Assembly (NCBI GenBank): GCA_963573305.1 | Contig: OY754329.1 | Location: forward strand, 130,621,422-130,685,421 | Direction of reading: 5' to 3' | DNA: 64,000 bases | DNA from: Pyrrhosoma nymphula | Lineage: Eukaryota > Arthropoda > Insecta > Odonata > Coenagrionidae | Shown here: piece after piece, positions 54,019-64,000 of the stretch | Layout: each line of letters opens with the position of its first letter | How positions within the stretch are numbered: position 1 is the first letter of the stretch | Program-made: the position numbers and the translations under genes | Notes under the pieces: generated by a model | The model's database searches: none | Seen by the model: the letters and a program-made list of their open reading frames with translations, nothing else | What the model was told of the DNA's origin: nothing

Positions 54019-54189
54019 CCCTACTGAAAATGCCCTATAGGAATTTTTTTTCCCCACAGTACCACTTTCTTGTACCTATAGGAAATTTATTGTTCCTATA
54101 GGAAGCTTCATCGTTCCTGTAGGAAACTGTAATTCCTATAGGAATTCACACAATTCCTATAGGAAACCAATGGGGCATTTTCAATAGGG
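54019..54189. mobile_element. 171-bp MITE built of CCTATAGG palindromes
   Basis: The ends CCCTACTGAAAATGCCC and inverted CCCTATTGAAAATGCCC form a 17-bp inverted repeat. Between them lie six copies of a TTCCTATAGGAA-like palindrome, some extended to AATTCCTATAGGAATT. It sits inside the Harbinger element, upstream of the Myb-like gene. The superfamily is unknown and no clear target duplication is seen. Confidence 0.7.
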
Positions 54190-54774
54190 AGTGCATATTT
54201 TTGCAGTATCCCTAGGGATAATGAGTGACTCACATGTGGAAATGGTGTGAAACGCATGTGGATAGGGAAACTTAATTACGTGAAATTAACGAAGAAATCT
54301 TTTCATGTATTTTATACGCTGGCTTGTTAACATTTTCGAAGAATTTTTGGTTGAGGACATTAAGAAACTAAATTACTGCGGTTAAAGCTTAGGAATTTCA
54401 TTTCGAGAAAGAAAGGAGAGCTATAGATTCCAGAACTATTAGTTTTACCGTCCTTTTCATCGATTTAACATATAAAAAAGCCAAATCAGCGACAATATTT
54501 TGAAAACAACATCTCTCATCATGTGGCACGTTTCAGCAGACGAAAAGTCGGCGAGTTACTTCTGCTACTACCCATAATTCACCGCGCTGCTCCTCTTGCA
54601 CCTTCTTGCTCCACCACCGAAGCTGGTGCAAAAAGGAGCAAGTTCTGTTGCTCCTTTCTGCCCCTGCCCCCGCGACGCGAACGCCGTTGTGACGTGCTCC
54701 TTCCGCGACGCGAACGCCAAAGGGGCAGAAAGGTGCAAGAAAGGGCAGAAGTAGCAGCGACGCGAACAGAGCTA

Positions 54775-57040
54775 TGGATATTCCTTGAATGTGAATTAGC
54801 GAATGGACGGATGTGTGTTATAATGATTTTAATTTTAAATAATGGTTCTTATTCTCTCACACGTAGTATCCTACGGGTATGGTGGGTTGAGCCCAGTCTT
54901 AACAAGCACGAAACGTTGTAAGCTTCCGTAGTTGGCCGACCAGTGATCCAGCCTGCGGCCTAGAAATTGCATGATAACATGTTGAATATTGCAAATCTTA
55001 AGTAACTTTTTGGTGGGGCATTCTATTCGTATTGCCTTTCTCGCCTACATTTCTTTAAATTGTCTCGATCTTGGTTGTCCTCTACGATAAATTAAAACAT
55101 GTACGAAACTATATCAATATATTACGACATATGAAGCGAATAGCATTGATAACCCTGTAAAAGATATAGGTACTTATTACTCTAGTCATTCCTAACATGT
55201 AGTTCGTCGGGAGCATTAGGGGATCAGCACCGTAATACTCAATTCGTGCGCTGAACAATTTGCAATGAGAATCGGGCGCTTTGTAAAAAAAATACTGCGA
55301 GCATGCGAAAATTTTAAGGCTGCTGTGGGAGAACGAGATTAGGAATTACATGCAAAGCTGATTGTCAGAGTACTGGGAAATTTGAGACAAGTCGATTTGC
55401 AAGTAGAGTCAGTCCCGTTACATCTGATGGACAGGCGAGTTGTAACGATGCACTGATCAGTACCTTTACACACCTCACTTTTTGGCTCTACCCTTCCCCA
55501 ACTCTTAATCCCTTTTCTCCCCCGTTTCCCTCTTCGCTGGGTAGGTTGGGTGCCGACACAGCGCCCCCTGCATCACGCCATCGCAGCATTGTGTGTAGCT
55601 GTAGAACTATACTAGATTCCTATATTGAATTATGCAGTTCTATTTTCCATAACACATCAGTCATCTTCATCCTTTTCTTCAGGCTGTAATGGTAGTTTAT
55701 CCTCCTAGCCCTATGCGGATGGTATTTTTTTACCTTTCTTATTTTTGTCACGTTGCCATGCCCCCTAGTTTCTTAATTTCTTGAAAGTATGTCATTCTAA
55801 GTGAGTACCTGCCTACAAATTATGCCAAACTTCGGATTCCTGTTCTTCTCCTTCCATCATTCGTTAGTATTTCTTGTAATTTATTTTATGCATGGCTCAT
55901 TAATTATTCTCCTATCGTCAATTTCTGGCGATCTTATAATCCCTGATTTTCCCTTATCACATCCTTCCCTGTACTCTTCTTTTCTGTACTGTAGTATGTA
56001 GATAAAGATTGGAACCCAAACCCTTCCTCATCATTATGGTTGTTGTCCATGGGGATGGCACTTGAGATTGGCTTTCAGATAATAATTTGTTTAGCTTATC
56101 TGAAAGATTATAGCCTCTTGATGAGCAGAATGGCCGGAAGTGGAGGGAAGGGTACTGCTGGGGGAGGAGGGAAGCACAGCCTTCCCAAGGGACTATGGTT
56201 ATTTTTGATTATGCTCCCACAAGGGGTCAGCTTGCCTAAAGAGACTCACTCAGATCAAAAATGCTCCCACAAGGGGCCAGCTTGCCTAAAGAGACTCACT
56301 CAGATCAAAAATTAGTTTGTACTCTGGGGCCTTGAGGCTGGTTGGTTAGTTATTTGGGGAGGTCATTATGGTATGTGTGATTGGTGGGTAGTTTAAGCAT
56401 TAATAATAATGTTGTCTTTATTTCTTGAGCAAAATTAGGACTTTGATTAATCATCCAACTTCCTTTTTTTTTTTTTAAACAAATGACTCTTTGTCTACGG
56501 ACAAAAAGATATCGAAAGTCTTCAGCTATCATGGTAAAGCCATTCCTGGGGAAGAGGGAAACGTCTGAAATGAGCTTTTTAGCCTAGGTATGCCCCTAAT
56601 GTATTACCTCTCGATTCATCCCACCCTGAATGGATGTTCTTTTCCTCCTTTCCTAAGCTTTCTCCATGTTATCAGGGCCATCAGCATCGCATTCTTTCTA
56701 ATATGGAACTTACTCCTCCCACATAATCTGCCTCTTTCTCTTCCCAGAAAACTGTAACCATGCTCCAGAATTCTTTGTTCGTTTTCCTGAATTTCGCTTT
56801 TTTCATCTTGCTCTAAATCCAATCTCTTCTTAATCTATCCACATTTTCTTGATTCAATGTCCAGGTTATAGAGAGACATATTGCTATATAACATTTCAAA
56901 CCCTTAAATAGTCTCCCCTTAGCATATTTACTGCAGGTCTCTTCATCTCCTATTGGCAAAAGTCTCTTCATCCTGATATTGGTCTCACTATGTCCAGTTG
57001 CACTCATTACCTTAACGGTTAAGTTGCTCAATCAATTATA
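54775..57040. other. Intergenic stretch right of the Harbinger element
   Basis: No gene is recognised. It includes the 50-bp tandem repeat at 56211-56310. TAAGGGTAGGCAACCCTTGG at 57049-57068, just beyond its right edge, looks like a hAT end, but no partner was found. Confidence 0.4.
56211..56310 (+). repeat. 50-bp direct tandem duplication
   Basis: Two adjacent copies begin ATGCTCCCACAAGGGG at 56211 and 56261 and differ at a single base (T/C at position 17 of the unit). This is a recent local duplication. Confidence 0.95.
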
Positions 57041-58046
57041 CCTTATGCTAAGGGTAGGCAACCCTTGGCACATGTGCCAAACGTGGCACACTGGAAAACT
57101 GGTGGAAAGGACAGTACAAAGACATGGAAAAGCTACAGAAAGAAGGAAAGTCAGTGCACTGCTTATGTGAAAATTTTATCGGGAGGTAAAAGGGGGCAAA
57201 TGATAAAAAAGGTTAAGGACAAAACAGAGAAGATACTGATCAAGAAGGAAGGTATACAGGATAGGTGGAGGGAATACATGGAAGAGCTATATGACTGTGG
57301 AAATATACCTATGGACCTAGATATAGAACATGAGAAATAAGGATGGATTATATAATAACTATAGATAAGGATAACCTTGGGCCGGAGACACTTGTCAGCA
57401 AAATATAGAAGGCATTATGAGAAATGATAGCAATGACAGCTTTGGGAGTAGATAACATACCTTCCGAGTAACTGAAAAATTTAGGTAGCAAGGGAATATG
57501 ACATTTTTTCAATCTTATTCGTGGGATCTACAAGGAAGGAGTTTGACAAGAGGGCATCATAAAACAGTGCTGATACCTATCCTGAAGAAGAAAGCATCAG
57601 AATGTGAGGAGTGTGGAACAACTAGCTTGATATCATACCTAGCAAAACTTGTACTCAGCTTGAATAACTTTAAACTTTGTATTTCCACTTGAAATTTATT
57701 TTGCTACGACCATGATGGAAGGGGTGGGGTGGGTGTGTCGAGTGAAGGGGACACTGGTAATGGGATTTTTGGGTGACGTGGAGTCATGGGTAGGGAAAGA
57801 AGGGGAGGGGGTGGGATGGGGGCAGGTAGAAGTAAAGCCTATGATTGAAAGATTATACCAGAAAAAAGTGGAAAAAATGGCCGTCAAAACCATCTATGGC
57901 ACCTCCCCACAGGGTAAAAGTACCCAAAAATGGAGAAAATGCCTTTACTTGGGTAACCTCTCCCTGCAAACCATCAAGTTATTCCAGAGGTATAACATTA
58001 GAACTGCGTGGTGGGATGGGGGCAGGTAGAAGTAAAGCCTTTAGCG

Positions 58047-58734
58047 CTAACTACCCCCGGGCGTTACGGGAGGATTAAGCAGTTGAGAATAGTGGGAAAC
58101 AGAGGGTGTGGTGAAGGGAGGCTCGTGGAACAGGGAGAGGTTGAGGATGGGGGAGCGGGAGGCATACAACAGATTATTCACAATTACACAATAATTGCTG
58201 ACACATTTCAAAATTTCCAGCTGCTCGAGAGCATCTAGCCTGGGACCTTTTCCTTCGTAATGCAGAATTTCGGGGGTGAAATGACTGTGGTGACCATTGT
58301 CCAGTAGATGCTTGGCAAAGTTAGAGTTAAAATTTTTGTTTTTGAAACAGGCAATATGTTCTTTCAGCCTCTCCTGGAACTTCCTGCCCGTTTGGCCTAT
58401 ATATACGGCTGAACACTCGCACTTGAGTTGGTATACCCCACTCTTTTCCAATTTTGGGATGACGTCTTTGCACTTGGAAAATGTTTTTCAAATTACATTT
58501 GTTGTAAAACGCAGTTCTAATGTTATACCTCTGGAATAACTTGATGGTTTTCTGGGAGAGGTTACCCAAGTAAAGGCATTTTCTCCATTTTTGGGTACTT
58601 TTACCCTGTGGGGAGGTGCCATAGATGGTTTTGACGGCCATTTTTTCCACTTTTTTCTGGTATAATCTTTCAATCATAGGCTTTACTTCTACCTGCCCCC
58701 ATCCCACTCCCCCCCCCCTTCTTTCCCTACCCAT
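58047..58734 (-). pseudogene. Penelope RT C-terminus and GIY-YIG endonuclease (frameshifted)
   Basis: The RT-end part (58734-58480) reads MIERLYQKKVEKMAVKTIYG, then CLYLGNLSQKTIKLFQRYN. After a frameshift near 58450 the endonuclease part (58451-58047) reads SGVYQLKCECSAVYIGQTGR, KFQERLKEHIACF and FAKHLLDNGHHS, the GIY-YIG core with conserved arginine and histidine regions. The RT palm is missing. The RT-end segment is also encoded on the plus strand in the left arm (57841-58018). Confidence 0.85.
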
Positions 58735-58889
58735 GACTCCACGTCACCCAAAAATCCCATTACCAGTGCCCCCTTCACTCGACTCACCCAACCCACCCCT
58801 TCCATCTTCTTCCCTCCCCCCGCTCATGTGTGGATCTGAACCTCCACCCCCACAACTTTTTTGTATATAAGTGAACAATTTTCTGTATT

Positions 58890-58935
58890 ATGCACCTGAT
58901 GATGATGCCGTGATGTCGAAACCATGGTCATAGCA
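58890..58935 (+). ncRNA. Hammerhead ribozyme-like motif in Penelope arm
   Basis: CTGATGA (58896-58902) matches the CUGANGA core; GAAAC (58918-58922) follows 15 nt later, with GATGCCGTGATGTC between as a weak stem II. CATGGTC after GAAAC fits the stem III strand. Penelope-like elements are known to carry minimal hammerheads in their terminal repeats. The stem is imperfect, so activity is uncertain. Confidence 0.5.
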
Positions 58936-60355
58936 AAATAAATTTCAAGTGGAAATACAAAGGTTAAAGTTATTCAAGATGAATTCCAAGTTCCACAAGG
59001 TAACGCCTGAAACCATCATTTCTTTTACTCAGAATAATTAATAAAAGGTTAGATAGTAAGGCAAATTACTATGCACTTGGGCATTGACCAGTTTGAGTTC
59101 CAGAAGGGGAGGGTGACTGGGATGGGGTAGTGGTGATGAGAACACTCATAGAAAGGAAGATAGAGTACAACCCCGATGTTTTTGCTTGCATAGTAGATTT
59201 CCAAAAGGCATTTGACAGAGTTAATCAGGGAAAACTAATGCAAATACAGATGAAAATAGAAATTGATTGGTGGGATAGGAAACTTATCTGAAACTTGCAC
59301 ATGGCCCAGAGGGCACAGGTTAGAGGGGCTGATGGTGAATCAGGCTGGGCAGTCATAGGTTGCTGGGTAAGGCAAGGGTACCAGCTGTTGCCTTTGCTTT
59401 TTAACATACATGCCGAGGAATGAGAGGCATGGGAAGAGTTACTCGTGGCCATTGAAGTAGGAAGCTAGCAGATAAAGTTGGTTAGAATAGACAGTGAAGT
59501 GGGTGACCAGACATTGGTTAGTTCATCAGCAAAGGGATTAGCTTTTGTAGATCCATTAGAAACCCACTGCAGGAAATACCGAATAAAGGTAAATCATAAG
59601 AAAACACGAGTAATGAGATTCTCTTGGACAAAGAAAGTGAGCCTGGTTATAAGAGTAGGAGGGCACAAACTGGAGCAAGTAGAGCAATTTAAATACTAGG
59701 GCAGTACGCTAGAAGAAAATGGGCATAGTGGCAAAGACATTAGGAGGAGAATAGCACTAGCAAAGAAAGCATTTAGTAATAGAAGGGAGCAAATGTCGGA
59801 GACCTTGGGTTAGGATATAAAGAAGAGGCTGGTGAAGAGGTTGATATGGTGTGTCACATTGAATGGGGAAAAATTGTATAGGTACGTCTATATAGACTCT
59901 GAGAAAGGAGGATGAGAATAGGCTGCATGCTTTCAAGATGTGGGCTTGAAGGAGGAGGGAGATGTGGTGGACAGAAAGGAAGACAAACAAGAAAATGCTC
60001 GGTATGGTGGGTGAGGAAAGGAAACTGCTGGATGAGATTAGAAAGAGACAAGGTAGGTGCTTGGAGGGGGTAATGGGAGGCAAGGGGGTACTTATAAGCA
60101 TGTAATCAAGGGGAGGATGTTGGGAAGGGGAAGATGTTCAGGAAGGGGAAGATGTTGGGGAAGGGGAAGAAAGAGAATGCTTTATGGACAGGATAAAGAA
60201 GGGTAGGAAGTATGCTGAGATGAAAAAAGAAATATTGGTAGACAGGGCCATACACATGTAAAAATCTAGAGGATTTTCCTTACTTTGATTTAAACCTAAT
60301 AAATAAATAGTAGATATCCTAATAAATAAATAATAAAGATTTATATTATTACAGT

Positions 60356-60515
60356 AGAAACTCGATAATACGAAGCACAAAAATACGAAGTTTCGATAAT
60401 ATGTAGCAAAACTGTTGGTCCTGACCAAAAGCATCTCAATATACTATGGCACTATTCGAAAATACAAAATTTTTGAAATAATGAAGCTTGAGACTGGTTC
60501 CCATAGGAATGAATT
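60356..60515 (+). mobile_element. pogo/Tigger end fragment
   Basis: CAGTAGAAACTCGATAATAC preceded by TA, with an internal CGAAGTTTCGATAAT repeat, looks like a Tigger-type end. No opposite end or transposase was found, so this is a fragment. Confidence 0.5.
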
Positions 60516-60656
60516 GAATTCGCTTTTACAAACCACGGGGAAAAACTGCATCAGCAAAACTTTTTTTGCAGAGGTAGACACCCAGTAAATCAGCATTGCC
60601 GAATATGATGCATCCAATGTGTGAAATGCGTGAATGATAGTGCATTCTTCTCTAGC

Positions 60657-60725
60657 GTTATTTTCCGCATATAAGTCCTCGTATCATTCGCATATAAGTC
60701 CTCGTCCGCATATAAGTCCTCGTCC
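60657..60725 (+). repeat. Short direct repeats of GCATATAAGTCCTCGT
   Basis: Three copies occur at about 60667, 60689 and 60707, the last two as adjacent CCGCATATAAGTCCTCGT units. Origin unknown. Confidence 0.8.
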
Positions 60726-60970
60726 AGGTCTACTAGAGTGGTGGGGAAAATTGGAGCTCAAACCATTATTTCTCCTATTCAGGGCCGTATTTACTATATG
60801 GCGTACCCAGCGGCCTCGCGAGAGTTGTGGCACACTTGGATTTGCAGTGTACTGAATGAAAAAAATGTAAATATAGTTGTAAGTAACCTGGCGCCTATAC
60901 TAGCAGAGTATTAATAGTGATAGGTATTTGTACTCATTATGTATTGTCTTTATAAGCAAGGAAAAGTCTA

Positions 60971-62314
60971 CCCAGTCTTACATACTGCTCAATAGTATGG
61001 TGGAAGAGAGTCCAGCAATCGGTGCTATAAAGGAACTCAACCACATTCAGAGAATGGCCTGTTTAGGCATCATGGGAGCCATGCGAACTGCTCCAACTCT
61101 GGCCCTGGAAACTCTTCTTGAACTCCCTCCCCTTCATGTGGTGGTGGAGAGTCAAGCTAGGGCCACAGCTTATCGTCTAAATTACACAGGCCAATGGAAT
61201 GGCAAGGGAAATCTCTCTGGCCATAGACAGATATGGACCGAGATGGGCAGGTCCAGCCCAATCTTTCAGATGGGCAGCGACCACATGTCGGCAAGGTTCT
61301 ATTGTAAGGATCCTCCTTTCAAAACAGTTATCCCCTCTAGGGAACAGTGGGAGGGAGGGGGGAAACATCTCCACATCGGAGCCTCTGTGTGGTATACAGA
61401 TGGCTCCAGAAAAGACAATAAAGCAGGGGCAGGCATCTACGGAGGTAGCCCTTCAAGATCGTATCACTTCTCCTTAGGGAAGTACGCTACAGTGTTCCAG
61501 GCTCAAATCTTTGCGATTCTGACCTGTGCCTATATTATCAAGGATCGAGACCTCAAAAAAGGACCAATCCACATATGCACCGACAGTCAAGCTGCGATCA
61601 AGGCGCTTAACTCACCTTGGCGTACATCACGCCTACTACAAGAGTGTCGAGAGGCACTATAGGAGATAGCTAGGCATTGTAGAATCAAGCTTTTCTGGGT
61701 ACCTGGTCACAAAGGCATACCCGGAAATGAAAAGGCGGACGAGCTCGCCAAAGCTGGCGCTAGTCACAATCCAAATGGCCCCGAACCAGTTCTACCAATC
61801 ACCCCTGCTATTGGGAGAGCAGAGGTCAGAGAATGGACATCTGGCAGACACTCTGAGATCTGGAACTCCACACAGGGACTAAGACAAGCTAGGCTCCACA
61901 TAGCGGGACCTAAGCCTAGCATGACGAGAAAACTTCTATCCCTGGATAGAAGCCAACTTAGAACAATAGTTGGACTGTTGACAGGCCACTATCGTGTCAA
62001 TAGGCACCTCAATCTCCTGGGACTGATTAACTCACCAAGTTGTCGGTGGTGCGAAGAAGAGGATGAAACCACATCTCATATTCTCTGCGAGTGCCCTGTA
62101 ATCTCCAGGACTGGCATGAGACACCTTGGGGCTGCACACATGGACCCCAAGGAAATCAGGGGCATCCCCATTAGAGATATTCTGGCCTTTAGCAAGGCCA
62201 TAGGACTCTATGGGTGATGTCAAATCTTGCGGATGGCACAATGGACCGTTAGGTCTAAGTGCCCCAGGACTCCATCTTTAGGGGTCCTGCCGCTAATTTA
62301 ATCTAATCTAATCT
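60971..62314 (+). mobile_element. 5'-truncated LINE with RNase H domain, 13-bp TSD
   Basis: The insert is flanked by a perfect AAGGAAAAGTCTA duplication (60958-60970 and 62315-62327) and ends in a TAATC-type repeat tail (about 62295-62314). The coding part is the C-terminal third of an I/R1-group LINE: RT thumb, RNase H and a C-terminal zinc knuckle. It is nearly intact and the flanks are perfect, so this is one of the youngest insertions in the window. Confidence 0.9.
60976..62217 (+). pseudogene. LINE ORF2 C-terminus: RNase H and CCHC-type knuckle
   Basis: The RT end has IQRMACLGIMGAMRTAPT and LELPPLHVVVE. RNase H follows with WYTDGSRKDNKAGAGIYG (first catalytic D), FQAQIFAIL (catalytic E), ICTDSQAAIKAL (D) and WVPGHKGIPGNEKADELAK (final D). 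The C-terminal knuckle is CRWCEEEDETTSHILCECP. A single in-frame TAG at 61661 interrupts about 410 codons. All RNase H catalytic residues are present; the reverse transcriptase palm and endonuclease are missing by 5' truncation. Confidence 0.9.
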
Positions 62315-62415
62315 AAGGAAAAGTCTATGTCAAGCTGCCAGGTTGCAAGACTATAACATTGGGGGCCTCATTCTAGATTCCACTGGGGGCCTCAGAGGTC
62401 ATAAATACGTCCCTG

Positions 62416-64000
62416 CTTCCATTGCACATTATTTTTTATTATCTGTTAACAGCATTTCCATAGTGTAACCAAATCCCTTTTGGTTAAAACTCACGTGTGG
62501 CACCACATACCATACTTACAGCAATGAACTTGGATTGGCGGCAGTTCAAATTATTATGCGTAGTCAGGGGTGGAAAAATGATGCAAAAAATAATGGAAAA
62601 TAGGACAGGGATACCTGTCATTGCCAATATCACTGAAAAGTTCACATCCCTAAAAGCCTGGTTTCACCATGTATGAACCCATGCGAATTTATATTTGAAT
62701 GCATGTAAGACTGAATGAATGGAATTAGAACGGGGTCTACATATTTTCTGGACTTGCATCCATGCATTCCAAGATTTTTAAGAATTCAATTTTTCGAGTT
62801 TACCCCCATGATTGTCCATATTTCATGGAACGATATTTCACCAGCGTTACAGTTGGCTTCTTCTGGTCAAATTGTTTAAGCGGTTTTTTAATTGGTCTTA
62901 TACATATATTCTATTGCTGAGTTCCTGCCCTGATTTTCTCAAATTAAAAAAAAGTCCATTTCCAAGAATCTGCAAGGGTATTCTTCCCTATTGAAATTAT
63001 TTGACCTTGAAAAAAGATTTTTTACATTTGAAAGCAACTGAGCTAATAAGGGTGGCGATTTAACAATAGAAAAATAAGACCAGGAAAAAAACCCCTTACA
63101 CACTTTTACCTGAAGAATGTGACTGTAATGACCACGAATTATCATCCTATGAACCATGGATAATTGCAGGAGTAAACCCAATACATTTCAATCTTTAAAA
63201 TCAAACCACCCGGGAACCCTTCATTTTAACCTAATTTGAAGATAATTTTATGGCTACACGATGAATTTTTGCTGGAGCACACATTCATCCATAACCATTA
63301 CGCACCTAATTCGTTGCATAACCAGGCCTTGATCCATCATTTAGGCTATCATCACTGTTATCCCTTGTTGGTATGGGATAAATGACCAAGTGAATCAGGT
63401 TTAGTGGTATTGGTAGGGGTAACATTGAATCTCGGTGATTATATTGCAATGGACGACAATCTTCAGGCTTGTCACGATGCAACGCCAGAAACTGCACCAG
63501 AGGAACCTGCAGTGACAGGGAGCAGTCACAATTAATAGTAGTGATGAAGATGAAAATGACAACATAATTCCACCAAAAATATGGTCTCCTTGCCCTTCAA
63601 ACGTTACAAAAATTCGAGCTAGTGAGCGATGTGGAATTGCAATTCAGTTTCTATTTATCGAATTTAGAAGCCATGGTGGAAGCAGTAATTTAGAAAACAA
63701 TGAACCATAGATTTTTTGTGTAATATATGTCTACTCAAAAGCTATGCTTTTCAGGAATAAACAACTTTAAAATCTTTGGCTCTTTTATCCCTAAATTATT
63801 TGTTCAGGCTAATTAGTGAAATTGAGTGGTGCCTTTTGGTAATGAAGAAAAGGAACCTTCAACACTTACCAAGAATTTCCTCCGGTCTTCTAGTCCCCAG
63901 CCATTTATCTCATATTGGGAGATGTCTTCTTCCAAAACTTCTGGTTACCATCTCCTACCGCCTTTCCCTTTTCATTTGTACTTCCTGAACACCCAACATA
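62416..64000. other. Right-hand flank, nothing recognised
   Basis: No gene or repeat end was identified. A short acidic frame near 63530-63600 (SSDEDENDN) resembles the start of some transposases but is too short to call. Confidence 0.4.

Larger units (their letters stand above)
49606..54774 (+). mobile_element. Complete PIF/Harbinger transposon with two intact genes
   Basis: The left end GAGCTTTGTTCGCGTCGCTG and the right end, inverted TAGCTCTGTTCGCGTCGCTG, pair over about 38 bp with mismatches. GCGACGCGAACG units are repeated near the right end. A DDE transposase gene (plus, 49720-51779) and a Myb/SANT-like gene (minus, 53268-52219) converge, the normal two-gene layout of animal PIF/Harbinger elements, where the Myb-like protein helps the transposase enter the nucleus and bind DNA. 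Both genes read through without stops. The 3-bp target duplication could not be resolved, so the extreme bases are uncertain. Confidence 0.85.
57659..59025 (-). mobile_element. Penelope-like element with inverted arms and 7-bp TSD
   Basis: The insert is flanked by TACTCAG (57652-57658 and 59026-59032). The left arm (57661-58010) is an inverted copy of the right arm (58514-58978), sharing the outer CTTGAATAACTTTAA. Between them lies the single-copy GIY-YIG region. A third copy of a GGTGGGATGGGGGCAGGTAG block at 58012-58031 marks the arm junction, suggesting template switching during reverse transcription. It is a different subfamily from the 37408 element. Confidence 0.85.
57060..60345 (+). 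mobile_element. RTE-like LINE split by a Penelope insertion
   Basis: The left part (57060-57658) reads IQDRWREYMEELYD, a GVDNIPSE step and CGTTSLISYLAKLVL. The right part (59026-60345) resumes with RIINKRLD and continues with IVDFQKAFDRVNQGKLM, RQGYQLLPLLFNIHAEE, HKKTRVMRFSW, GHSGKDIRRRIALAKKAF and a worn C-terminal region. An AATAAATAAATAG tail ends it at about 60295-60340. Stops and frameshifts are many and the catalytic FADD box is lost. Removing the Penelope insert with one copy of its 7-bp duplication restores KLVLRIINKR exactly. Confidence 0.85.
60780..62415. mobile_element. hAT-type MITE carrying a LINE insertion
   Basis: The left end CAGGGCCGTATTTA and right end TAAATACGTCCCTG are inverse with one mismatch. 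Flanking octamers CTCCTATT and CTTCCATT agree at 6 of 8 positions, fitting a hAT 8-bp target duplication. Without the LINE and one 13-bp duplicate the element is about 265 bp and non-coding. Confidence 0.75.

Noticed and set aside
49600..54780. A 3-bp target duplication for the Harbinger element
   Set aside because: The flanking triplets do not match in any alignment of the ends that I tried; the boundary remains open.
57049..57075. Possible hAT end GGGTAGGCAACCC
   Set aside because: No inverted partner or 8-bp duplication was found, so it is not called as an element.
1..64000. CRISPR arrays, operons, bacterial promoters, tRNA genes
   Set aside because: Genes are spliced and the repeats are eukaryotic transposons. 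The tRNA-like boxes found belong to SINE heads and do not fold as complete tRNAs by eye.

Overview
This window comes from a transposon-rich animal genome, most likely an arthropod and probably an insect. It is AT-rich, its genes are split by GT-AG introns, and it holds Penelope, RTE/Jockey-like, pogo/Tigger, piggyBac, hAT and PIF/Harbinger elements. The species cannot be named from the sequence alone.

One host protein gene dominates: the nuclear pore protein Nup153, on the minus strand from the start codon at 49001 down to the stop at 11038. I could join ten coding exons with matching splice phases (49001-48933, 48525-48276, 48144-47968, 47521-47342, 32953-32817, 32637-32521, 32197-32063, 26662-22871, 19422-19292, 11131-11038). 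They give 5,082 nt and 1,693 residues. The protein has an N-terminal pore-targeting region, three RanBP2-type zinc fingers, a long FG-repeat region and a basic C-terminal tail. The second host gene candidate is a complete signal recognition particle (7SL) RNA on the minus strand at 4324-4623, with a TATA-like box upstream and a T-run terminator downstream.

Most of the rest is mobile DNA, largely inside the Nup153 introns. Left flank (1-11 kb): a truncated LINE, a decayed Ty3/gypsy element carrying a small hAT MITE, the 7SL RNA, and a hAT-like fossil. Intron 9 (11.1-19.3 kb): a pogo element (12239-17003) that contains a 2-kb nearly palindromic TA-flanked transposon (14393-16394), then a second pogo element (17462-19089). 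Intron 8: a piggyBac fossil and another pogo-like element. Intron 7: a pogo-like MITE, a Tigger transposase pseudogene and tRNA-derived SINEs. Intron 4 (14.4 kb): a Penelope fold-back beside the exon 5 acceptor, an RTE-like LINE, a head-to-head Penelope pair with a 15-bp target duplication, a piggyBac fossil, and a 5-kb TA-flanked element with long inverted repeats.

Upstream of Nup153 (49.6-54.8 kb) lies the most intact mobile unit: a PIF/Harbinger element whose 5-exon DDE transposase (410 aa) and convergent 3-exon Myb/SANT-like partner (235 aa) both read without a break. Further right, a LINE is split by a second Penelope insertion with a 7-bp target duplication, and a hAT MITE is split by an RNase H-encoding LINE with a perfect 13-bp target duplication. 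Several insertions can therefore be ordered in time by nesting. No CRISPR array, operon or other prokaryotic feature is present.
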